Source of the DNA: a virus
Virus record (IMG/VR): IMGVR_UViG_3300042691_029566
Coordinates: 1 to 55,498 of that record
DNA: 55,498 bases
Direction: 5' to 3' (one strand)
Below the pieces are notes generated by a model. That model was not told the DNA's origin. It did no database searches and saw only the letters and a list, made by a program, of their open reading frames with translations. Of the stretch, positions 1 to 7,600 are shown piece after piece. Position numbers and translations under genes: made by a program. Positions within the stretch are counted from its first letter, which is position 1; each line of letters starts with the position of its first letter.

Positions 1-1157
1 GTAATGAGATTTACCAATATACTGACGAGAATACAACTGCAATCTGTACTCTTTCATCTATGGTGTTAAAAAACTATGTAAAAGATGGTGAGTTTGATTT
101 CCAAGGGTTATATGAAGAGACACGTAAGGTTGTAAGAGCGTTGAACAAAGTTGTTAACATCAATAACTACTCAACTGAAAAGGGACGTAAGGGTGGATTG
201 GAACAAAGAGCAATTGCTATTGGAACACAAGGACTTGCGGATGTATTCTACTTGATGGACTACATATTCACATCTGAAGAGGCTCGTAAGTTGAATAAAG
301 AGATTTTTGAAACAATCTATTTCGCAGCAATCACTGAAAGTAACAGATTGTGTATGGATGGTAAGTATGAACCATACGCTCACTTTGAAGGGTCACCAAT
401 GTCACAAGGAGTATTCCAATTTGATATGTGGGGATTGAAAGAAGATGAGTTATCATCAAGATGGCCTTGGGGAATTCTTAAACAGAATGTTAGTAAGTAT
501 GGAGTTTGTAACTCATTATTCACGGCTCAAATGCCTGTGGCGTCTTCAGCAAAGATTACAGGTTCATATGAAATGACAGAACCAGCTCACTCAGCAATCT
601 TTAACAGACGTGTAGTCGGTGGAGAGATTATGATTGTTAACAAGTATTTGATTAGTGATTTTGAAAAGATTGGAATTTGGTCTGAAGATTTGAAGAATGA
701 AATCATTATTAACGAAGGGTCAATTCAAAATATTAACTTCAACAATTACCTTGATTTGGAAGATAAAAAATACAACTCAAAGGTTAAAAGAATTGAACAT
801 TTGATTAATAAGTATAAAACAATTTGGGAAATCTCACAAAAGGCATTGATTGAAATGGCGGCAGATAGAGCACCATTTATTGACCAATCACAATCAATGA
901 ACATCTATATGGGTAACCCAACGTTGTCAAAGATTTCATCATCACATTTCTATGGATGGGAAAAGGGATTAAAAACACTTTGTTATTACGTTAGAACAAA
1001 GGCAATCTCAACAGGAGCGAAACACTTGGCAGTTGATATTTCAAAAATTAACAAACCAAAACCAACTCCTGAACCACCAAAGGTAGATTACAGTTATATG
1101 AACTTACCACCAAAACCTGAGAATAGTGATTTTGATTGTTTTGGTTGTTCATCTTAA
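1..1157 (+). CDS. nrdA: Ribonucleoside-diphosphate reductase large (alpha) subunit, C-terminal part
   Basis: This class I ribonucleotide reductase alpha chain reduces ribonucleotides to deoxyribonucleotides for phage DNA synthesis. The gene enters from the left edge. The open frame starts at base 3 with Asn-Glu-Ile, and bases 1-2 (gt) could finish a TGT codon, which would be the thiyl-radical Cys of the family's NLCxEI motif. Visible are the AICTLSS segment (one redox Cys), PFIDQSQSMN, the HFYGWEKGLKT stretch followed by Cys-Tyr-Tyr (the radical-transfer tyrosine pair), and a C-terminal Cys-x-x-Cys ending in CFGCSS, the mobile reductant tail. The ATG at 60 is internal to the protein, not its start. 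The beta subunit is not in the window. A strong terminator follows directly. The family call is very secure. Confidence 0.96.
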   Translation, partial: NEIYQYTDENTTAICTLSSMVLKNYVKDGEFDFQGLYEETRKVVRALNKVVNINNYSTEKGRKGGLEQRAIAIGTQGLADVFYLMDYIFTSEEARKLNKEIFETIYFAAITESNRLCMDGKYEPYAHFEGSPMSQGVFQFDMWGLKEDELSSRWPWGILKQNVSKYGVCNSLFTAQMPVASSAKITGSYEMTEPAHSAIFNRRVVGGEIMIVNKYLISDFEKIGIWSEDLKNEIIINEGSIQNINFNNYLDLEDKKYNSKVKRIEHLINKYKTIWEISQKALIEMAADRAPFIDQSQSMNIYMGNPTLSKISSSHFYGWEKGLKTLCYYVRTKAISTGAKHLAVDISKINKPKPTPEPPKVDYSYMNLPPKPENSDFDCFGCSS

Positions 1158-1180
1158 ACTTTTAAAACATCCGATGTGTT

Positions 1181-1208
1181 ATCCCGAGCTAGGTCGGGAT
1201 TTTTTTTG
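1181..1208 (+). terminator. Rho-independent terminator after nrdA
   Basis: A perfect 7-bp stem ATCCCGA/TCGGGAT (1181-1187 with 1194-1200) encloses a 6-base loop and is followed by a run of seven Ts. It separates nrdA from the flavodoxin-like gene, whose own upstream motif begins 6 bases later. Confidence 0.93.
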
Positions 1209-1213
1209 TTTAT

Positions 1214-1224
1214 AAACTATTTAT
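1214..1224 (+). promoter_or_regulatory. Candidate phage late promoter element AAACTATTTAT
   Basis: This 11-mer recurs exactly at 4581-4591 and 14172-14182, and with one change at 40054-40064, always just upstream of a gene or operon. Here it ends only 4 bases before the ATG at 1229 and follows a terminator, so transcription probably restarts here. The promoter role is inferred from position and recurrence. Confidence 0.55.
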
Positions 1225-1228
1225 CGGT

Positions 1229-1996
1229 ATGTCTAATATTATTAAGGAAGAAATTGAAAAAATAAGAAAAATGATGCTTTTGGAAGAATTAGTCCAAGAT
1301 GATGGTGCTAAGAAACTAAAACAAACTTTAGACATTTTAAAAAACAAGAAAAAAGTTTTATTGTTAAGTTGTTCAAATAGGTTTAATTGGGACCCTAAAC
1401 AAATTGATGTTCCTAAATCAAAACTAATCGCTATGTACCTGAATGAAGAACTTGGGGATAAATCAGTTTTTATGGATGTTTCAGAACTCAAGATTTTTCC
1501 TTGTGAAGGTAATGTGTCAAGAAAAGAAGGTAATAGTTGTGGTATCTTAAAATCTTTACTTAAAGATGATAAAAAAAACCCTTCAGGACATCACAGATGT
1601 TGGGCAAGTTTAAATAATAAAACTGACGAACTATGGAAAGTTTCTAAAGAACTTTTTGAGTCTGATGCAGTAATATTCTTTAGTTCGGTAAGGTGGGGAC
1701 AGGCTAACATGTTCTATCAAAATCTTATAGAAAGATTGAATTGGATTGAAAGTAGACACACTACTTTAGGTGAAAAGAATATAGTCGAAGGTATTGAGAC
1801 AGGTTTTATTTGTGTTGGTCAAAACTGGAATGGTGAGAATGTTACCGAAACCCAAATGGAAGTTCATAAATTCTATGGATTTGAACCAAACAAGGAACTA
1901 TATTGGAATTGGCAATATACAACAGATTCTAATGACGAAAGTAAATCTTCTTACAAAAAGTCCCACAAAAAATTCATTGACGATATGGGATTATGA
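1229..1996 (+). CDS. Flavodoxin-fold NAD(P)H-dependent oxidoreductase-like protein
   Basis: The 255-residue protein has the pattern of the flavodoxin-like/NADPH-dependent FMN reductase superfamily. After a charged N-terminal helix comes a first beta strand with the phosphate-binding loop region (VLLLSCSNR, about residues 43-51), and later a central segment of the type SDAVIFFSSVRWGQ...NLIERL, the usual flavin-ring loop and helix. It probably binds FMN and transfers electrons; the substrate is unknown. It lies next to nrdA, but a terminator separates them and it is twice the length of NrdI, so an RNR-activating role is only speculation. The first 20 residues (IIKEEIEKIRKMMLLEE region) resemble short peptides in the proteins at 41876 and 43642. 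Several Cys and a HHRCW motif lie near residues 95-130. Confidence 0.7.
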   Translation: MSNIIKEEIEKIRKMMLLEELVQDDGAKKLKQTLDILKNKKKVLLLSCSNRFNWDPKQIDVPKSKLIAMYLNEELGDKSVFMDVSELKIFPCEGNVSRKEGNSCGILKSLLKDDKKNPSGHHRCWASLNNKTDELWKVSKELFESDAVIFFSSVRWGQANMFYQNLIERLNWIESRHTTLGEKNIVEGIETGFICVGQNWNGENVTETQMEVHKFYGFEPNKELYWNWQYTTDSNDESKSSYKKSHKKFIDDMGL

Positions 1997-2168
1997 GGTT
2001 GGGTATTATAAGTACAACTCAAAAGAAAAACCAATTGTTGATTGTTTGAGTTATTATCCCATCAATGATTACATAACTGAATATTTGTTAAAACAAGAAT
2101 TTGTGGAATTTGAATACGATAATGGAATACCGAAAACTATTAATGGTAAAATTGTGGTATTAATTTAA
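1977..2168 (+). CDS. Small hypothetical protein (63 aa), TTG start proposed
   Basis: A coherent acidic and aromatic protein (YEVGYYKYN..., ending KTINGKIVVLI) is readable in the frame that overlaps the end of the flavodoxin-like gene. The same frame is open further upstream, but there it is the shadow of the preceding gene. The best local start is TTG at 1977, after an A-rich stretch, overlapping the upstream gene by 20 bases. TTG starts are also needed at 10535, 14209 and 47279. No family was recognised. Confidence 0.5.
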   Translation: MTIWDYEVGYYKYNSKEKPIVDCLSYYPINDYITEYLLKQEFVEFEYDNGIPKTINGKIVVLI

Positions 2169-2225
2169 TCCTTAGATAGGTATTTTTTTTATTTTATACG
2201 CTATTTAGTTAAAATATCGCGACAT

Positions 2226-2234
2226 TATATTTAT
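2226..2234 (+). promoter_or_regulatory. Candidate late promoter TATATTTAT before gp25
   Basis: TATTTAT at 2228-2234 ends 5 bases before the ATG of the gp25 gene. The surrounding string TATATTTATATcATATG is nearly identical to the region before the minus-strand gene that starts at 31772. CTATTTAG at 2201-2208 is a second, weaker copy. The inferred transcript would start at or next to the ATG. Confidence 0.5.
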
Positions 2235-2239
2235 ATCAT

Positions 2240-2704
2240 ATGGCAAATGGTATAACATACGGTATAAATTTTCCTTTTTTAGATTCTAAAACTGGTAAAT
2301 ACCTTTCCTTATCTGAAACTACAAATGATGAGATAAGAAGTAATTTGATTCATTTGCTTTTAACTAGAAAAGGAAGTAGATATTTTTTACCTGATTTTGG
2401 AACACGTATTTATGAATTTATATTTGAACCATTAGACGGACCAACATTTAATGATATTGAATCAGACATTAAAGACTCCGTTGAGAAATACATACCTAAT
2501 TTACTAATTAATAGTATATCAATAACCCCTTTAGTTGAGTTAGAAGAGGACCCAATTGCTGCAAACACAAATCCTGATTTGGACCCAAGAGTTTATCTTT
2601 TACCTGGTAGAGGGACTAAAGAGTATACTGCTAAGGTTAAAGTTGAATACACAATAACAAACGATGTTTTTAACTCTAAAGACTTTGTAATCATCAATAT
2701 ATAA
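2240..2704 (+). CDS. 25: Baseplate wedge protein, gp25-like (GPW_gp25 family)
   Basis: The 154-residue protein carries the hallmarks of the T4 gp25/P2 gpW lysozyme-like wedge family: an early LLLTRKGSRYFLPDFGTRIYE segment (about residues 39-60), then EPLD and a conserved beta region ending near the C-terminus. In T4, gp25 joins gp6 and gp53 to form the core of each baseplate wedge. The gp6-like gene follows after one base, which matches the usual pairing. Length agrees with the family (T4 gp25 has 132 residues). It opens a tail operon running to about 14 kb. Confidence 0.92.
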   Translation: MANGITYGINFPFLDSKTGKYLSLSETTNDEIRSNLIHLLLTRKGSRYFLPDFGTRIYEFIFEPLDGPTFNDIESDIKDSVEKYIPNLLINSISITPLVELEEDPIAANTNPDLDPRVYLLPGRGTKEYTAKVKVEYTITNDVFNSKDFVIINI

Positions 2705-2705
2705 A

Positions 2706-4541
2706 ATGGCAAAACAAATATCATATACTGTAAGGGACTTTCAAAATATTCGTAGTGAACTTATTAATTACGTAAAAAGTTATTATCCTGAATTAATTCA
2801 AAACGCAAATGACGCTTCGGTGTTTTCTGTATTTTTGGATATGAACGCGGCGGTTGCCGATAACTTAAATTATAACATAGACAGAGCGTTACAAGAAACT
2901 GTATTACAATACGCTCAACAACGTTCTTCAATATATAACATTGCAAGAACTTATGGTTTAAAGATTCCGGGATTAAGACCCTCAGTTGCAATTTGTGATT
3001 TTAGTATAACGGTACCAGCATTTGGGGACCAACCTGATAATACGTATTGTGGTAAGTTAAGAAGAGGTTCACAATTTGTTGGGGCGGGACAGGTTTTTGA
3101 AAACATATATGACATTGACTTCGCATCGGCATTTAGTAACGATGGAGTAACCCCAAGATTAGTAATACCAAATAGAGACTCTAACAACAATTTAATAAAT
3201 TATACCATTATTAAAAGAGAACCGGTTGTTAATGGGATAACGAAAGTGTTTAGAAGGGTAATTAATACTAATGACTCCAGACCTTTCTTTGAATTATTCT
3301 TACCTGAAAAAAATGTAATAGGTGTGACTAGTGTTATTGTTAAACCTGGTACCAATTATGCTAATGTACCCTCGGCTCAAGAATTTCTATCTGCTAATAA
3401 TAGATGGTACGAAGTTGACGCTTTGGCACAGGATAGAATTTTTATTGAGGACCCAACAAGGTCATCAGATAACCCTGGGTTAAAAGTTGGTAGATACGTT
3501 CAGACAAATAATAGATTTATCACTGAATATACACCTGAAGGATTTTTAAAAATGACTTTTGGTGGTGGTAGTCAATCAACGGATGAAATTTTACGAGATT
3601 TCGCTAGAAGCGGTCAACCTTTGGATTTATCTAAATATCAAAATAATTACTCACTCGGGTCAACAATACCTGTTAATAGTACTTTATTTGTACAATACAG
3701 AATTGGAGGTGGTTTAGGTACTAATTTGGGTGTAAATGTTATTAACCAAATCGGACAAGTTAACTTTGAAGTTAACGGTGCGTCTCAGACTATTAATACT
3801 TCGGTAATAAGTTCTTTAAATTGTACTAATCCTTTCCCAGCTATCGGAGGTGCTAACTTACCGACAGTTGAAGAGGTTAGAAATTTAGTTGGATTTAATT
3901 TCTCTTCTCAGAATAGAGCGGTTACAATAAATGATTACGAGTCAATTTTAAGAAAAATGCCTTCTCAATTTGGTGCACCAGCTAAAGTTGCGATACTTGA
4001 GAGTGATAACAAAATTAATGTCACATTATTAACTTATGATAGTTTAGGTAATTTAAGTGATGTTGTCTCACAAACTTTATTGGATAATGTGGCATCTTAC
4101 TTATCAAACTACAGAATGATTAATGATTATGTTGTAGTAGGGGCTGCGAATGTTATTGATTTATCTTTTGACATATCAATAGTTTTGGATTCAAGCCAAA
4201 ACCAAGGAGTTGTAATTACCGATGTGATAAACACAGTTACAAACTTCATGGAACCCACCAACAGAGAAATGGGGCAACCATTATATGTTTCAGAAATTAA
4301 AAGACTCATACAATCATTAAACGGAGTATTATCGGTATCCAATGTCTCAGTCTTTAATAAAGTAGGTGGATTATATTCATCATCTGAAACATCACAAAGT
4401 TATTCAAATGATGTTACTAAACAAATAAGTTTGGTTAATGATACAGTATATTCTGAACCAAATCAGATATTCCAAGTAAGATATCCTAATGTTGATATAT
4501 TGGTTAGGACTATCAATTCTCAAACTGTGAATATTTCATAG
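2706..4541 (+). CDS. 6: Baseplate wedge protein, gp6-like (Baseplate_J family)
   Basis: The 611-residue protein matches the gp6/gpJ wedge family in length (T4 gp6 has 660) and in features. These are an N-terminal helical part that begins ISYTVRDFQNIRSELINYV, a segment with AVADNLNYNIDRALQE, and a middle region with FSSQNRAVTINDYESILRKMP, the typical Baseplate_J block (about residues 398-418). In T4, gp6 dimers link neighbouring wedges into the inner ring that triggers sheath contraction. It starts one base after the gp25 stop, with no separate promoter. Confidence 0.9.
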   Translation: MAKQISYTVRDFQNIRSELINYVKSYYPELIQNANDASVFSVFLDMNAAVADNLNYNIDRALQETVLQYAQQRSSIYNIARTYGLKIPGLRPSVAICDFSITVPAFGDQPDNTYCGKLRRGSQFVGAGQVFENIYDIDFASAFSNDGVTPRLVIPNRDSNNNLINYTIIKREPVVNGITKVFRRVINTNDSRPFFELFLPEKNVIGVTSVIVKPGTNYANVPSAQEFLSANNRWYEVDALAQDRIFIEDPTRSSDNPGLKVGRYVQTNNRFITEYTPEGFLKMTFGGGSQSTDEILRDFARSGQPLDLSKYQNNYSLGSTIPVNSTLFVQYRIGGGLGTNLGVNVINQIGQVNFEVNGASQTINTSVISSLNCTNPFPAIGGANLPTVEEVRNLVGFNFSSQNRAVTINDYESILRKMPSQFGAPAKVAILESDNKINVTLLTYDSLGNLSDVVSQTLLDNVASYLSNYRMINDYVVVGAANVIDLSFDISIVLDSSQNQGVVITDVINTVTNFMEPTNREMGQPLYVSEIKRLIQSLNGVLSVSNVSVFNKVGGLYSSSETSQSYSNDVTKQISLVNDTVYSEPNQIFQVRYPNVDILVRTINSQTVNIS

Positions 4542-4580
4542 TAAAATTAGACGAGCATTTATTTTTTCAAAATAGTGAAT

Positions 4581-4591
4581 AAACTATTTAT
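4581..4591 (+). promoter_or_regulatory. Candidate late promoter element AAACTATTTAT
   Basis: This is an exact copy of the 11-mer at 1214 and 14172. It lies in the 61-base gap after gp6 and ends 11 bases before the ATG of the giant protein gene, after which comes an A-run. Confidence 0.55.
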
Positions 4592-4602
4592 AAAAAAAAA
4601 CA

Positions 4603-7600
4603 ATGCCGAAATCTTTTAGAATACGAACAAACCTTAACGAAGATAGAAATTTACAAGTTAAATTAGAACAAAATTTTGATACGCTTGAAGTATTATCGTT
4701 AACTGTCACTCCTGATGAAATATACACGAGGAATTGTTCTGATTTTGGAGTTGTTTGTGGTCGTGTATTTGCCAATAATGGATTTGGTATCCCTAATGCA
4801 AAAGTTTCTATTTTCATACCCTTAGAGGAGGAAGATTTATACAATGATATTATATCTACGTTATATCCATATAAAACTTTACAAGATGTAAATGATGATG
4901 GATATAGATATAACCTTTTACCGTACACATCTTCACATAGCGGACACGTACCTGTTGGTACTTTTCCTGATAGAAGTGACGTTTTAATTGATAAAAATGT
5001 AATTGAAGTTTATGACAAATATTATAAGTTTACAGTTCAAACGAATGATTCAGGTGACTATATGATATTTGGTGTTCCTGTTGGGAACCATGAATTATTC
5101 ATGCAGGTTGACCTATCTGATATTGGACCATTCTCACAAACCCCCCAAGATTTGATTAGAATGGGTAGGGCTATTGAGTCTCAGGTTGATGGAGATTTAT
5201 TTAAAACATCAACTAATTTTGATGAGTTACCTCAAATTGTAAGTTTAAGAAGAACTATAACTGTTTCACCTTTTTTCGGAGAAGCTGAAATTTGTAACTA
5301 CAATATCTACAGGTCAGATTTTGATTTAACTAACGAAGCAGCAATTAAGATTGAACCTACTTCAGTTTTTATGGGGTCAATGTTTTCAACTAATGATACT
5401 CAAAAAATCGGATACTCAAAATTTTTAGGTATTGTAGGTCAAAACAAATGTAAAAGTTCGGTTAAAATGGGTAATCTATGTGATTTAATCCCTGGTCCTG
5501 GAAGTATTGAATCAATTAGACAAACTGAATTATTGGATGAAAATGGGTTACCGATTATTGAGGAATTTAAATTGGATAATGGAGGTAAAGTAATTGACGA
5601 GAATGGAGTTTGGGTGACAGAAGTCCCGATGAACTTAGACTATGTTTATACTGATGAATATGGTAACCAAAAAATTAGTTATAATCCTAATATAGGAATA
5701 CCTACGAGAGGAAAATATAGATTTAAAGTTAAGTGGCAACAGTCCACAAAACTTTCTGAAGAGATTAAAAGAGCGTATTACTTAGTTCCTAATATTAAAG
5801 AATATGGGTGGTATGATGAAACTGAGGACCCAATTAAGAAAACATATTCTGAAACTGAAAGTACACAACAATTAAGTGTTGGTGTGACAACTTGGTCTAA
5901 AAGTGTTAGTAGTGCGGTTATTGTTAGAATTTTATCTGTTAAAAATGTTACTAACTATAAGATTTTAAATAATGGTATGGTTTACTACGGTAAGAATTTA
6001 AGACCGTCAAATTTTCCATATCAATTCACATTTGAAGTTGAGGATGTCAATGAACCAATAATAATTAATTACATTACTATACCATTACAGAAGTTTTTAG
6101 CTGAGGGTTCTTACGCATTTAGTTTAGATTGGAATGATTATGCAAATTACCAAGATGCAATAGATTGTAAGGATACTTTTTATGATATGTCTTACAATAA
6201 AGTTTATACTGTGAGTAATTTAATTGATAGGTTCCAAACTAGTAGATTTGTGTGGAATACTACTCAAATAAAATATATTCAAGACAGTACTTGTGAGGGT
6301 AACTATAATAAGTTTCCAACTAACGATTCACATTTCCGATTAAATTTTCTTTGGTTCTTTGTGTCTTTTGTTGTGTCTGTTTTACCGTATTTATTATTTG
6401 CGATTGTTGCCGTTGTACATGTCTTGGCTTGGGTCTATGATAATATATTGCCTGTTATTGATAATATTATTAATAGAATACGAGAGACAATAGTAAAAAT
6501 TTGTAATAAAATAAATCAATTTGTACCAAATTGGGTTGGTACTATTAATTGTCCTGATTGGGAACCAATAGATAGACCCGATAACCCTTTTTTAAATATT
6601 GGATTACCATTAGTAATTTATACTGAAGATGGGTGTGAGAGATGTAGATGTAACATTTCTAATGTTGTAGTTGCCACTCCATTATTAACAGGTTCGTATG
6701 GACAGACTGCGATACTTTTTGATGTGACAAATTCAAGTAGTTTTAATTTTACAGAAGTTTCAGCGACTACGGAGGCTAATATACAGCAAGTCGGAGAAAA
6801 CCCAATTAATCAATTTGTACAAATAAACAATATTACCAAAGATTATTGGCAAAAAACTGCAAATTTAGTATTAACAGGTAACGATGACCCTGAACTAAAA
6901 GAGTCAACAAATACACCATGGACTTACTTTTTTGATGAGGTTAGAGGTGCTGATAGTATTATAATGTCACCTCAGTTAAACATGGGGGCGTTGTACAATT
7001 TGTTTAATACTAAAGATAAATTTTTTGAAAAAAGTTTTCTATATAATGGACAGCAAATATATTATACTGGATGGAATCAGATTAAAGTTAAATGGCAACC
7101 AAATAATAATTTACCAAATGATAATACTCAATTTAATCATTTTGATAATGTGTTGGTTTTAGTTTTAGATAGTGATGAGGTCGATTTAGTTTCAGGTGAT
7201 ATAATTACATTCCAAGACCCTACTAAATCTTTAGATATTAACTATACTAAAGGTACAACATCTCAAACAGGAGCAACGGGGTATACCAAGTCAGTAACAC
7301 AATTATCAGTATCCTATGCTGACCCTACTATTACTAATGGGTCAAGTTCTGCGAATAAAACTACTACATATACTATTACAGGATTTCCTCAAAATATTGT
7401 TTGGAGTATTAGTACTCCTTCAGGGCCAACACCTGGACCAATTCAAGTAGAATATGCAAGTTCAACTGGAGTTGGTAAATTACCATCTGACATAGAGTAC
7501 TTCCAAGTATTAACAGGTATGACTATATCTGAATATGAGGCAAAATCAGTTTATAATCATAATCCATTTACGTTAGGTAGAAGATACTTACAAGTTAAAG

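Noticed and set aside
1794-1976. Upstream part of the frame that contains the small gene at 1977
   Set aside because: The reading there is a shadow of the flavodoxin-like gene; only the part after about 1977 has coherent protein character outside it.
4581-4591. T4-type late promoter TATAAATA on the opposite strand of the TATTTAT sites
   Set aside because: TATTTATA is its reverse complement, but the elements follow the direction of the downstream gene on both strands of the genome. An antisense promoter reading is therefore less likely.
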